A stretch of 64,000 bases of DNA from Davidsoniella eucalypti (GCA_004009845.1 RMBW01000064.1:62001-126000); one strand, 5' to 3'; positions 24,260 through 36,619 are shown, numbered from the stretch's first letter. The notes: generated from the letters alone by a model not told the origin. Translations and numbers: made by a program.

Positions 24260-27200
24260 GATTTAATATTTCCTTTTTTTGAGATTGGCTTGAAGTCGCT
24301 GGATAAGATAGCTCAAGAATGAGTATGAGAGTTTCCGAATGATTTGTTTGAGGTCAAGAGGGGAAGATGGGGAAGTGATTTGTCTGAAGTGGATGAGATT
24401 GAAGAAGAAGATATAGGAGAAGATAGAGGGAGCAAGAGGATATTAAATATACATTGAAGAAAGAGACTATCCATTATATATGAAGTATGATGACTTGTCA
24501 GTCGTATTTTATGGTATTTACAATTTTCCAAAGCCGTTGTACAAACCATGAAATGTGACCTTCAACTTAGAAAGAATACAATACAAAACTCTGCCCAATG
24601 AATATAATAAAGCTAACGCATTTCTTTCAACGTCAAACGGTGATAGTTGAGCGGTCAAGCATCATCTTGAATAGGCCAACATCATATTTGCATAGACCAG
24701 AATGCCTAACCGTCAGAGCTAGACCCCGAAAAATAGATATATTTGACATTTAAAGGAAATATTGGATTATTATATATCATGTAAGTAGCATATTGAACAA
24801 AATGAAAGTCAGTGGCACAGTGGAAAATCGTCTTATAGTATATGGTTTTTCCGGGGCTGATGGCCTAGTAATTTTTTCTACTAGACGGACTCATACTTAC
24901 GATATATTTGAGGAAAAAAGGACAGGGCAGCATCAAGTAGGGCAATGTTGACCGCTGAATATATGCCTCCAAGAGCGTCTTGTGATTATACCATTAGTGC
25001 TAATATGTGTTTTTGAGCTTAGTTCATATGGTGATACCTCTCTTGTTAGCTCATTCTTAGATGCCTACGTAATAGAGAAGGCAAATGAAGTAGTGCTGTG
25101 GTTTAGAAACGCACATAACTGCTCGGTCAACGTAAATGATTGAGGGCTGGTGAGGTTAACACAATTTATTTTTGCCTATCATACATAATAGTTGGCTTCT
25201 ATCGTGAAATTTGAAACTATTGATATGATGTCATGTTGTATTGGAGATCGGTAAGCAGCTAAATCTGGTTATGAGGGCTTCTTTTGTCGTGTTGGGCTGA
25301 ATAAAGTATATGAAGATGCACAAAAGAGAAACAAGTCGGTAATCTCATCAGGTTTGTTATACAATTTCATGACAACAACACTATTTTTGACAACTACGTA
25401 CTCGAGCCCAACTCTACGGGAGGAGGACTGTACATTATAATTAATTGAGGGTCCTTTTTTTGGAAATACAAATGCTTGGATGCCAAAATATATTCCAAGC
25501 AAGAAACACACGCTACGATGGTGACACATGAACGCGTTGTGTTGTCATTGATTTTGCCTGGATGTTATATCATAGCTGTCTAGCTGTAACACAGCACTAC
25601 ACAAACACTTCTATGACATATATCGGATAGTGGGCACATATATTTGGTAATAGATTGAGTATATATGGAAGTTTCAATTACCTTCACCTCTCGGGCCGAG
25701 TTTTAGAGACATGACAGCATGAAAAAATACACATAAGGAGGGAATGTGGGTAGGCAAAATCACTGAACAAACAACTGAACGATCTCATCACATACAAATC
25801 GGAGTTCTAGCCCGGAGCTGTCTAACGAGCAGAACCGAGCAGAAGACATAGACAGTATGCGAGAAAATTCAATCATGGCTTGCTGTTCAATGGCCAACTA
25901 CCAAGTTATCGACATTTGTTCTTGCATGCATTTGACCTATTGTGCGTAAGAAAACAGGTTTACAATAGGTTGATTAGTTATGCGTTTTAAGTGTAAGGAG
26001 GGAAGATCGAATACTAAATGTTCTTCTCGAAAATTTCCTTTTCTATTTCCTCTTTCCTCCGTCTTAGTAATACAAAGTAGGCCACGTGACCAATCGAGAA
26101 TATTTGGGCGAAGGTGGGGCCTCCAAACTGTATAAATTTTCACTGTGTTGTTGATTCTGTTTCTTGTCTTTCTCTTTTTATTTTTACCTCGCATATGTGT
26201 CCTCAGAGGGATTCCTAATATCTTATTTCCCTTATCACACCTTTTCTCTTAACGTCTTTGGCCTCACAAACTAGCTCATGATTTGCCTTGTCCTATCCGT
26301 CAACTCCTTTCTTCTTTTTCTTCACCGAGACCGAAACTAAAAAAATCGAGCACAAATATGTCGTGAAGCCTTGCAGTGTTGAGCCTCGCCCAAGACGGGG
26401 CATCAAGCGATGCCGGAAATGCGTGGGTTTTTTCCCTTTACGAGGACTTCAATTGCCTTCAAGCTAAAAGTAAGCTTCGCATCTGCGAAGAATATCCTGC
26501 CAACTGGTACCGAATATTTTGTGCCTGATTGCGCAATTGGCTACTAATGATACATCCCTCCTTTATGAGTCACGATGATCACTATATAAACAAGTGAATG
26601 ATATCCCCTCATTTTATTCCAATTCCATATCTTGAATATGGAATCCCCACGAAATGCCTACACCGCGCGGTTTCTCTGTCCGCATGAGTGTTACTTATTC
26701 TTTTTTTCGTTCGTATGTGGTAGATTAACCAAAAGGGTCTAGACAACCCGTCCGTTCCACCCTGATGGCGTAGAGTTCTTTGCTTCTATGCGCCGATCGG
26801 GACTAAAATCGGACATACATTTTTTCTCTTTGAGATGGCAAGATAACAACAAGTCAATATAAATATGTAGACATCATCTTTTAAAACGATTCATGAGCCA
26901 GATGGGATATTGTGAATACCAAATCTTCTCATGATATCGTGACTGGAGTCTTGACTGTTGGGTATGTTTGACGTTGACGCAACACTTAATTTTGACAATT
27001 GACATTTGCAAAAAGTTGCTAGCTAACTAACTCTGAAGTCATCACATAGAAATACATCAATGTTTAGATCGTCATTTCGTGTTGTACGTGGCTAGCCCAG
27101 CGTTATTGATCAAGATGTGATGTATGATTTATTACCCTAAAAAAAAAAAGAAACCCAATTGTGATGAACCAATATTGATCCATACCAAGAATGATATGGC

Positions 27201-27327
27201 AACTAAAAAAATTAGTTGGCTTGTGTTTTCTGACTGAAAATCCAAACATGACGCCGTACCCACATATGCCCGATCCCCAAATCACGATAAACCGACACAA
27301 ATACACTAGATGGTTAGATCAAGCTCT
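24260..27327. other. Gene-free A/T-rich interval, 3 kb
   Basis: I see no supported gene. ORFs do not exceed 86 codons. Neither strand shows domain-like text, tRNA arms or repeat units. The left end is the likely promoter of the 44-residue gene and the right end the 3' flank of the Zn2Cys6 gene. Confidence 0.45.
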
Positions 27328-29986
27328 CTAAATTGCTGGCGCTGACGTATTCTTCACTGTTGAGGGTTTGGCCGCAGTATTGAAAATGAGCTTGTAGTCA
27401 ATAAAAGACAGCAGAAATTTGGAAGTCAAGCGGCCGCAGTACAGCAGGTCGGTGTTTCGGGGAAAGGAGGTATCAGCAAAGACCTGTGGAGAGAAGTCCT
27501 GGGCATGAAAATACATTTGTCGCTCTGAGACTTGTTAGCTAGTGACCATGTGACAATGTTGGCCGGGAGTCAAGATTGTCGATGTACTTACTGTTGACTG
27601 GATTGTGCAGAAACTCATTGATTTCCCGGACCATAGTCGCCGTAGGCCCATCGATATTCAAATTATTTTCTCGGCCTATGTAGTCTTCGCGGAGCGGGTT
27701 GAATTCATCTTTGTCGGCACTATTTGTCTTGAAGGTTTCGTGGAAACGGAAGACGAACTGCTTGAACGGAAGATTCTCGATTTCATTGCAGATTTCGGAT
27801 AATATGGACTTGCGACTAAGGCCACTGCATTTCTCTGGTTGTCCGTTCTGGGTGTGAGTCCGGTCCGTTTCCATCTTCAAGGTCATGAAGTAGTCTGCCG
27901 TAGACTCGACGAGTTCCATGAACAGGGACAATACCAGGAAAGATGCAAAACATGGCCCCCAGGCCGTCTCTTGTTTGCGGAGACCTTTCTTGAACTCGTC
28001 GAAGAGTGCGGTCATATCTTTACGCATCTGTTCGTCGATGATGGCCTTGATCTGCCGACCAAGGACACGCGATGTCACCCACATAGAACCCCCCATAGAG
28101 CCAATATCGATACCGGTGGTACTAAGATCAGCGATGGATGATGGCGTCAAACTCAGGTGCCGTGATATAACATAGTGCATGCCATATATTGATATAGCTT
28201 GCTTCACCATGGTGTTGTTGGACGCGAGAGCATAGCGTTGCACAATATTCAGAATGATATTGGGGATATCGTTGAGAAACGCCGACTCGGTGATCTGGCT
28301 CACGAAAAACTCATCCTTGGGCAGATCCTGTATGTACTCCTTGACCTTCTTTTCCAGGTTTTTCATATGCGCCTGGTTATCCTTGTCCACGCCGATGGCG
28401 AGCGAGCCTTGGTTGACTAGCTGTATACTGCCTCCCAAGTTATGCAATAGCGCTTGCTTGCAGATATCGTCGGTCTTTGGCGTGAAGAAGACAACATCAA
28501 GCTTGAGTTTTCTCTTAAAACGAGGACCTGATGATAGCTCGACCTTCCACGACTTAACGGCACCGTTGATCGAGAAGGCCTCTATGTTCTCGTCGAAAAA
28601 GGCACCCATTTTGACCGGCTCGAAATGGCGCCGGAGCACCGGCGGAAACATGGTGGTGTTGAAGTCGGAGAACTTCCAGCATATGACATACGGATGCAAT
28701 TCCTGGGTTTTAGCACATTGACGGCACGTATCACCGACATCGCACTTGACTTTGCGAAACGAGCAGGGGATACAGGCTCCGCTCTTGCGTACTTCGTTCG
28801 TCTGCTTCTTCTGCTCTTTACCTAGCGGGCCTTTACGACCCCTCTGGGTCTCTTGCGAGGGGCCGATAAACTTTTTAGGGTTTCGCTCATATTCTTTCGG
28901 AGTCAAGACCAAAAAGTCGTTCTGAGGAGCCTTAACTGCCGACCTGCTGCTGTTCCTGCTACCGTTCTGGAGCAGGGCTGATGTCGTCTTGTGTTGTTTA
29001 GTCTTTGAGATGCGGCCGTGGAGCGTCCGACTGTTGCTGTCGACGGAAACATGCGTGGAACTGTGACTGGCGGGACTGTTGCTATAGAGATCAGATGCTA
29101 ATCCTGATGTGGCGCTATCAGGCGTCATCCGAACTTGTGAGCCGGAGTTGTATACGCCCAGTTGAGCATCTGGAAAAGAGCCGTAAAGATCCATGCTGAT
29201 GTTGCTTGCCCAATCTGAGAGTGGATAAGTTTGTTGCTGTTGATGTTGCTGTTGATGTTGCTGTTGATGTTGCTGTTGATGTTGCTGTGATGGCTGATAC
29301 TGAAACAAACTTTGCTGACTCTGTTGCTGTTGATTGAATTGTAGATTCAGGTTACTACTGGGAAAAGCCAACCCACTATTCTGCGCGTAGATATTGCTCG
29401 CCATGACGTTTTGCGCTGTAATCGAGAGCGGCGACGAGTTTGCCAAAGATGCCGCGTCTACCAACAGCGGAGATGAGCCTCCCCCCAAAGATGCCGTGTT
29501 TGAATGGTTTAGAGTATCCAATAGTGTGAAATCCTGGTACCTTATGGAAGAGGCGCCACCAGAGCCTTCAACGCCAATCCGTTGGTTTTGATTTGATGCC
29601 ATTATGTGATGGCTCCAACTGTTGGGAAGGCTGGAGTTGGCGAGCGACAGCTGGTTGGGATAGTAAGGAAATGCGGCTTCTATTTGATTATGCCCTAGAG
29701 AGCCGCTCTGACTCGAGCTTGGACTGTGCCCTAGCATCATATAGTCCCTCCGCGGCGACGATCGTGGTAGCATGATTTCTTCCCAATCAGCATCAGGGGA
29801 TTGTGTGTTTTTCGACAATTGTGTAGGCGATATCGAGCCGGCCGGCGATTCAAAGGGGACATCAGTGAATATGAAATCGCCAGGACTCTCGTTTTGGCCC
29901 AAAATCTGGCTATTGGGCGTCTTCATGTACAACCACATCTCGGAGGTGTTACTGTGGGGGGCACGGGAATCTTGAGTATAAGCCAT
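27328..29986 (-). CDS. Zn2Cys6 transcription factor
   Basis: Exon 1 (29986-27592) and exon 2 (27524-27328; GTAAGT donor, CTCAG acceptor) encode 863 aa. The ATG at 29986 (MAYTQDSRAP) is used because the frame upstream has no ATG. The N-terminal 390 residues are Ser/Asn/Gln-rich, with a Gln-His tract coded by a 12-nt repeat. The zinc cluster lies unusually far in, at about residues 400-430: CIPCSFRKVKC, DVGDTC, RQC, then a distant Cys after AKTQELHPYVI. The spacing is C2C6C5C2C11C, so the last loop is longer than usual. The C-terminal half is helical and lacks an obvious fungal_trans motif. Expected role: sequence-specific nuclear regulator; target unknown. Confidence 0.85.
29231..29288 (-). 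repeat. 12-nt tandem coding a Gln/His tract
   Basis: The plus-strand unit GTTGCTGTTGAT repeats about 4.5 times inside exon 1 of the Zn2Cys6 gene. On the coding strand it gives repeated HQQQ. Such a repeat can change length by slippage without breaking frame. Confidence 0.85.
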
Positions 29987-30515
29987 GTTGCAGACACGAC
30001 ATTTCGTGAGCTTCGTGTTAAGTTGTTGAACGATATATGCGCGGTTTCGAGGTTGAAAAGGCAAAAGAGGTAGACTAAGTATATTGGGTTTCTACATAGG
30101 CTATAGTTTTGTCTATATATTCAAGACCTACTATGCAGGCTGAGTAAACCAACCGAGTTAGTATTTGGTCAGAGCCTAAGATATATACTAAAATATTACA
30201 CATATATGTGTACATTACATTTCGCCCAGTCATATAACAATGCCATCAGCCTAGCTTTCATTGTTGTGCCACTATCGGTCTTTTCAACTTCAGCACCAGT
30301 AATTCTAAGTAATATAAGCACGAGGCATTCATTAACCGAGACCCACATAACTATTCGGTGTCCCAATTCGGTTAGCAGGCTGACACCGGCCACTAACCCT
30401 AACCGTATACTTGACACAATAAGGCGCATCCAATTTGGTGATGGATTTTGTTTATCAGATTATTCGATGCTAGATATTGAAGCAAAAAATGAGACAAGTG
30501 CTTGCTTCCTTCAAC
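29987..30515. other. Intergenic between Zn2Cys6 gene and tRNA-Gly
   Basis: This should contain the 5' leader and promoter of the minus-strand Zn2Cys6 gene and the 3' flank of the minus-strand tRNA gene. No other feature is visible. Confidence 0.45.
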
Positions 30516-30599
30516 TGCGTAATCTGGGAATCGAACCCAGGGCTAATCGAAATCATTACCGCATGGCAACGATTAATGTTACCACTACACCAATTACGC
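30516..30599 (-). tRNA. tRNA-Gly(GCC) with a 13-nt intron
   Basis: The acceptor stem GCGTAAT pairs with ATTACGC at the 3' end and is followed by discriminator A. The D arm is GTGT-AGTGGTA-ACAT. The anticodon stem is AATCG/CGATT with loop TTGCCA, anticodon GCC at 30567-30565. The T arm is CTGGG-TTCGATT-CCCAG. The intron TGCGGTAATGATT lies at 30563-30551, just after position 37, the canonical eukaryotic nuclear site. The body closely follows the yeast tRNA-Gly(GCC) pattern. The RNA polymerase III A and B boxes are internal. Confidence 0.93.
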
Positions 30600-30656
30600 T
30601 GGTGATTGCTCGTTGATAATCGAGACGTAGATAGATCTTTAAAGTGTATGGAACTA

Positions 30657-30812
30657 GTTCTTCGGGGCTAGGGGACGGTGTCGTCCCGCACATACAAAGC
30701 TATCGAGTGTGTCGAGCAGAGGACTTTAAATATCTGTCCGGTAGCCAATCCGGCGTCGTATGATCTTAGTGATTTAGGTAGACGTTACATATAATCAAAT
30801 CAAATCAAGTCG
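30657..30812 (+). repeat. Left LINE flank (3'-tail copy) with hairpin
   Basis: This segment repeats the right flank at 33366 onward: GTTCTTCGGGGCTAGGGG, the hairpin GGGACG-GTGT-CGTCCC (30672-30687), AAATATCTGTCCGGTA, then a GTGATTTAGGTAGAC core and an AT-rich ATAATCAAATCAAATCAAG tail. The tail-like end suggests it is the 3' UTR of a heavily 5'-truncated element lying in tandem with the larger copy, rather than a true LTR. Confidence 0.6.
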
Positions 30813-30899
30813 TATGAGTGGGACAGCGTCCACATCCAAGGAAAAGGCGCTGCTCCTCTTGGACACACACCCAAGCAGAGGAGGCAGAAGAAGAAGTTT

Positions 30900-31830
30900 C
30901 ACGCAGGGGACAAACCCAAGCCCACACAAGAACTTGAGGGGTTGACTGAATCGGAAGTCAGAAACGCCCGTCTTCAAACCGGGAAACACAGCCCTTGGAC
31001 AAGACGGCATCCCCAACAGTGCCTGGGAGTCGGCATGGAAGGTCTTAGGGTCAAAAGTGACAGCACTTTCCCGAGGCTGTCTAGAAGTTGGCTGGCACCA
31101 CAAGATCTTCAAAATGGCCTACCTGGTGGTCATACCAAAGCCAGGCCCGTGACAAGAAGCTATAGACTGATCTCACTTCTCTCAACTTTGGGAAAGGTAC
31201 TTGAGAGAATTGTAGAGAATTGTAGCAAGAAGACTGGCGGCACAAGTCATTGAACTAGAGATCATCCCCCGCACATATGCTAGCGCAGTACCAAGAAGGG
31301 CAGCTACAGACCTCACACTGTTGCTGGCAGACAAGATTAAGGGACAATCCAAGTATGGAGAGACAACTTCTTTTGTCACCTACGACATTAAGGGTGCCTT
31401 GGATGCCGTGAAACGTGGTAGGCTAGTTCAAAGGTCTAGAAATCAAGGCTGGCCAATGTCAATAGTCAAATGGGTGGAATCTTTTCTGACCGGATGGGAA
31501 GTTTCCCTCTCTATAGAAGGAGATCAACCAGTCACTAGGAAGGGCTCGCCGGCCCCTACCCTGTACATGCTCTACATAACAAACGTACATGGTGTAGTCA
31601 GGGGTGTGGCCTACTCTGATGACGGCCTCGTTTCGGTCTCTTCTAAGAACATTTCAAACAATATGGACACCATTAACGGAACTCTGAAATGGTACAGGGA
31701 CAACGGTCTTGCGTTAGACTGGGACAAAACAGGACTGTTACACTGCCGAGCAAAAGGATGCTCCTCCATAAGCCCAGTTACGCTCCCCTGTGGAGTGCTA
31801 CTAAAGCCTTCCAAGTCTCCAGGTGTATAG
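30900..31830 (+). pseudogene. LINE reverse transcriptase remnant
   Basis: Pieces in different frames give recognisable RT text: GQDGIPNSAWESAWKVL, FKMAYLVVIPKPG, SLLSTLGKVLERIV, VTYDIKGALDAVKRGRLVQR, GSPAPTLYMLYI, VAYSDDGLVSVSS. The catalytic Y-x-DD region reads YSDD, where [FY]ADD is expected. Frameshifts fall near 30990, 31150 and 31240, and stops interrupt the first third. The last 500 nt (31321-31830) remain open. It cannot make a full enzyme. Confidence 0.8.
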
Positions 31831-32016
31831 TGGGATTCCGGCTTCAACTTTTTGGAATACGCAAAGCAGGTCACTGCTAAAGCCAAGAGAACTACAAACG
31901 TACTCTGAGCTCTCTCAGGAGTGTACCGAGGAACCCCAGTGAGGAGTCTGCTACATGCAGTAAGGAGTTGCGTGCTCCCCCAACTGACCTATGACTCTTC
32001 CACCTGATCTCCCTTT

Positions 32017-32976
32017 ATGCAGGCTACAGGGAAAGAAAGGCTAGAGGTAGCTTTGAGAGCTGCCCTGAGGGCCGCACTGCTAGTATACTGTACCACGCCA
32101 ACTAGGCTTCTGCACATCCTCTCCTCGTTTCCAAACATGGAGATGATACTCAAGGACCTCGAGAGAGCTGCTGCCATTCGGGCTTCCTCGGCAGACTCCC
32201 GGCACCCGCTGTGCATCACAGAGATAGAAGGACACGTCAATGTGTATAAGGAATTACTCTCGGAGCCGATTAAAGAGTCAAACAGACTCTTCCCAGAAGA
32301 AAAGGGCCCCTGTGACTGTCTGCTACCGCAGCTAGACAAAGAAGAAGCCGCCAAACATCATTTGAAAGAGGTGTCTGAGGTAGACCCGAAAACGCTATGG
32401 GTTTACTCCGATGGTTCTCGTGATGAGAAGGGCAGGACAGGAGCTGGCTGGGTAGTCTTTTATGAGGGCATCAAACCCTGTGAAGGTCTAGGATCATGTG
32501 GCTCTCTACGAGAAGTGGCCGACGCAGAGGCTATTGCTGCAGACAATGCAGTCCAAGCGGCCATCAAGCATGCTCCTCCCGATGCAGGCAGTCTATATCT
32601 GTGTCTTGACAATTTGAGTGTTGCACAACGGATCTCAATAGGGCTGGTAAGAATGGAACCTCTCAAGAGGCTGTCAACAAGATCCGAAGCTTACTCCATG
32701 TGGAAAGGAGGTACTGAGCGTGTAGAACTAGCAGTCGGTGGCATCAGATGGGTCCTAGGACACACTAATGTTCCGGGCAATGAGCTAGTTGACAAGTTGG
32801 CTAAACAAGGGTGTACGAGCAATACTAAGCTTGTTGACCTCGACCATGACCATATATCCCTTGCTTCCGCCTGCAGATGGAAAAACACACAGCTAAATGC
32901 CGACTTCAAATCGTGGATAGCGGAGTGTGAGCCGAGAACACACCTTGGTGCTCGGTTTGAAACAAAGACTGTCTGA
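32017..32976 (+). CDS. LINE-derived RNase H domain ORF (319 aa)
   Basis: An intact ATG-to-stop frame of 319 codons lies within the LINE. The RNase H core is complete in outline: LWVYSDGSRDEKGRTGAGW carries the first Asp, REVADAEAIAADNAV the Glu, LYLCLDNLSVAQR the second Asp, and GHTNVPGNELVDKLAKQG the last Asp. Upstream residues belong to the RT-RNase H connector. It is a surviving segment of the element's ORF2, not a host gene. Whether it is translated is unknown. Confidence 0.75.
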   Translation: MQATGKERLEVALRAALRAALLVYCTTPTRLLHILSSFPNMEMILKDLERAAAIRASSADSRHPLCITEIEGHVNVYKELLSEPIKESNRLFPEEKGPCDCLLPQLDKEEAAKHHLKEVSEVDPKTLWVYSDGSRDEKGRTGAGWVVFYEGIKPCEGLGSCGSLREVADAEAIAADNAVQAAIKHAPPDAGSLYLCLDNLSVAQRISIGLVRMEPLKRLSTRSEAYSMWKGGTERVELAVGGIRWVLGHTNVPGNELVDKLAKQGCTSNTKLVDLDHDHISLASACRWKNTQLNADFKSWIAECEPRTHLGARFETKTV

Positions 32977-33365
32977 AAGGTGGACTGGTTTAAAGGCCAG
33001 CACAGATCTACGGTGGGACGGATCCTAACTGCCCGGACAGGCCATGGCGACTTTGCGTAGTACCATGACCGGTTCGAACATACGGATGCGGAAAGAAACT
33101 GTCCACTGTGCCACTCCGGACTAACTTGTTAAAAAGCTACTCCGGAAAGAGAGTTCCTGTAAGTATCTTGCCAAGATACTGGAGGTGAAATGGCGGCACT
33201 ACAGAGCCCATGCGCCTAGAGAAGAAGACCCATCAGCGGGCTAGACAAGTATAGCGGAGGGGGGAGGTGACTGAGGAGAATTTGGTGTGGTTTTTGTTTC
33301 TGCTTTCCTACTCCTTGTTTTTGTATATCTTTCACTGCTGCTCATAGTGGAAGTGTGGACCATTG

Positions 33366-33650
33366 GTTCTTCGGGGCTAGGGGACGGTGTCGTCCCGAAC
33401 ATACAGAAGCCATTGAGTGTGTCTAAGCGGAGGACTATAAATATCTGTCCGGTAACCAAACCGGTGTCGTTCCTGTGGCGGAGTATAAGCTACTACTGGG
33501 AAATGGATGGCGTACTGTCCGAACACATAGAAACCAAGAGTGTATCTAGCGGAGTAACGTCCAGTCTTCGTCCGGCATCGTAGAGCCTTGGTGATACAGG
33601 CAGACAGTGAGTTCGCTACCATATAACTCTAGTGATACAGATAGATGTTA
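33366..33650 (+). repeat. Right LINE flank / 3' UTR with hairpin
   Basis: It carries the same hairpin GGGACG-GTGT-CGTCCC (33381-33396) and flanking words as the left flank, then about 110 nt absent from the left copy that look like a diverged internal duplication (GTCCGAACACATAGAAACC after CGTCCCGAACATACAGAAGCC). It ends in two related GTGATACAG[GA][CT]AGA cores near 33592 and 33635. Confidence 0.6.
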
Positions 33651-36619
33651 AAAAGTTAAAATCAAGGACAAAATCCAAGAAGTGAATTTCATTACTAATA
33701 TTTGTTATTTGCACGTGCTTTTGCAAGATAGACTATGTCATGTATGCACAAAGAAAGCATAAAGTAAGTATCTTTTTCTAAGGCTGGCTATATTTGCTCA
33801 CATTGTTCAACCATAAAGTCAAAGACCGCTCGTGAGGCTACGGTTAAGGTTGTCAGATCGTGTTGATCAACTAGCCGGGCGTGTTGTTTCCTGCCATATT
33901 GATAGCAATATCAGCCTTTTCCTCCAACGCCACATATATATTGTAAAGCCACCTTAGTTTAATCCAGCCTCTTCAAGAACAATATATTCTCGAAGTATCC
34001 TTTCGCCTTGAACCACGCTAACCAAAACGAAATCCACATCTTGAACCCAGTTTTTTATTTTATTTTTCTTCCTACTAACAATAAAACCGAGCCGAACCTA
34101 AAAAAAAAACTTGAATAAACTAAGCAACTTGCCTAGGGGTTGGTTCAAAACGTCGCAAAGGAAGCCTCGATATCTTCATTTTTTCACTCACAGAGCTTAC
34201 TCTCTTAACTCTATCTGGTCCTATCCTTGCCCTTTCTCTCCTAATACGCCGTATTTAATTTTCTTTCAGTCTTTTGATTTCAGTGGACCTTTTTCAAAAA
34301 CTTCATTAACTATATGAAGACGATTTCCATAAAACCGGGGAGGGGGGTATCTGAAAAAACTACATGAATAAAAAAGGTAGTTAAACCGTATAAGTAATAG
34401 TTTTTATTTTTTGATGAGGAAGTCGGCATCTTTTTGAGGCTCTTCGTAGTATGCCACTTCGACTACTACTTTGTCTCCGCCCATGTATCTCAACTACACC
34501 GGATCTTTCATGGCTTATACAGGAAAGGATTTAGGTTGTCTTTGTCATGATGGTTCTACTACTATCTGTGATCTACTAGTGTCTACCAAGAAGAACTTCC
34601 CCCCTTCTCTTCAAGGGCTCGGCCCTCTTTTTTTTCTTTTTCTTTTCTTCTTCTACGTGATTCTTCCGAATATCATAGAACCAAGCAGACCAACGGAATA
34701 TATCTCATCACCTTGTAGCAAAACGAGCTCGGAGTTGGCACAAACAAAAAGAATGGGATCTACGGGATGAATCTAAACTAATGCGCTCATGCCTGGATTT
34801 ATAGGCTTGGAACCTGTCGGGCAGACCTGGGAATTAGGATGACGACATTAGAGGAGAAGAAAAAATATGGAAAAAAGACTCATCAGGGATAACAGAAGTG
34901 TTTTACTTAGTCATACGGTCCAATACTATACGTTCAATCTGATAAGCAGTTCGCTATTCGGAATATAAACATAGTATGAGGCTGGGGAGGGCACTAAATG
35001 AACAACGGTAAGTCTTTATGACACATGGCCTCAAATATTTTAAACGTTATTTTGTCACATATTGAAATTTGGCCTTGGAGGGACCTCTTAGTACAAGACA
35101 ATGACCCCAGGTGCTTTTCATACCGATGGCTGTGGCAAGTATTTTGATTTAAATGTGCAATATATTTGTATATAGTCGTTTGAAGTACTAAAACTCTCTA
35201 AATGATAAAGACGCCAGCTGGGGTTTGGGTCGCCTCAACAATTCAATGTTGATGTTGTTGAGAAGTCTGCTCTGGAGATACAGAACTAAGCTTCTCGTCT
35301 GGGTTGCGTTGATATTTGTGTGTATATGTATAATTGGACTCGCGGAAGGGAGTAGCTTTTGATACTAGCGTACGTATCTCATCTAAAGGAAGATGCGTTT
35401 TGCTGTAGTACCATGCTCCCTACATAAAAAGGACTTTTTACTTCCATCATAAACTCCATATGGTAAAAAAAACATGAAACAAATGGCACCCAAAAGTGCC
35501 GTACGTGAAGAAGAAGGAGATGCAAAGAAGATATCAAAAAAGAAAACATGGAAAAAGAAAAGTAGCAAGACTGATACTAGCACTGCTGAACCGGATTTGT
35601 GTGGTCGAATTTGTGCTGGCTTCAGAATCACAACCTAAAGTGGTGTCTGTAGATGAAGAAATATGAAAGACAAAAAAAAGTAAAAGAAAAGCGTAATTAG
35701 CTTCTCTTGCCGCTATGTTCCAGCCTGTGTTCCAAGAGAAAACAAAACCAAGAAACAAGAAACAAAGATAAGCCGTGTCTGAGGCTCTGGTGGCTGATTC
35801 TAAGAACGAACTCATATGTTTTGAGACGATTCCTTCAACTAACAAAAAGCACATAAACTCATAACTCATGCTTGACTGAAATATCAATGGTATGAAATAA
35901 GAGTTATGGAGCTGAAGGAATGTGTCATCAAGTTGAGGTAACATGGAAACATAGAGAAAATAGGTAAAAATCCTCATATAGAGGAGCTGGGAAACCGTAA
36001 ATAAACAACTGAGCAGAATGATGATGAATATCAAAGAAAAAAGAAGAACAGGAAATAGATAGGATCGAAACAACGAAGAAACTCGTAGAAATATCGTATT
36101 GCCAAACCAAAAAGCGTTAGTTGAGTATGAGACTCAAATGATCAGATTTTGATGGCCTCACAAGTTGACTCCACACCAATGATGAATCGGTTGAGGCAGA
36201 AGTCAATATTATGAATTATAAAAGGTTGTACCTTTAAGTAAGCAATATGAATCGACCCAAAAGGTTGTGACTATGTCTAATAGATTTCTGCAGCGAGTAA
36301 AGGTCTGAGAAGCAGGTTGGATCCGATCCGCATCCTGTTCGAAATATATATATAGAAAAAAAAAGAGGTGTAGGGAAACAAAAAGGAGAAGAAAACATAG
36401 ACCAATAAAAAAAAGATCAGAATTTGGGCTTTTGGGAGGAGGATATTGGATATTAGATATATCGTGGGTTGTTCTCTCCGGTGTCTTTGGGGCTGAGATA
36501 GTCAGACGCAAGGGGGAGATAGATGTAATAAAGAAACTCGTGTATCGTATACAGCATATATAAAAGTCGATAAATTGAATGTGGCACTGATAGTAAGAGC
36601 CTCCGTGGGAGGCTCAAGC
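33651..36619. other. Gene-free interval, 3 kb
   Basis: No supported gene. Minus-strand frames at 35383-36073 are Phe/Leu/Ser-rich products of A/G-rich plus-strand sequence and start at non-ATG codons. The right part is the 3' flank of the gene at 36620. Confidence 0.45.

Larger units (their letters stand above)
30808..33650 (+). mobile_element. Decayed non-LTR retrotransposon (LINE)
   Basis: The body runs from a fragment of the linker before the reverse transcriptase (about 30808-30940), through the RT domain (about 30940-31830), an RNase H domain (32017-32976) and a Cys/His-type tail (NCPLCHSG near 33095-33125), to a 3' UTR ending near 33650. No endonuclease domain is present, so it is 5'-truncated. 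The RT is broken by several frameshifts and stops. The ORF2 layout with RNase H fits Tad-like or I-like fungal LINEs; the clade is an inference. The copy lies 58 bp from the tRNA-Gly 5' end if the adjoining left flank is counted as its edge. Confidence 0.8.

Noticed and set aside
30657..33650. LTR retrotransposon interpretation of the flanking repeats
   Set aside because: The body encodes LINE-type RT with RNase H and a Cys/His tail, with no gag, protease or integrase. The flanks lack TG...CA ends and differ by an internal 110-nt segment.
35534..36073. 179-codon minus-strand frame rich in Phe/Leu
   Set aside because: Product of A/G-rich plus-strand sequence, starts at TTG, and lies in a 3' flank.
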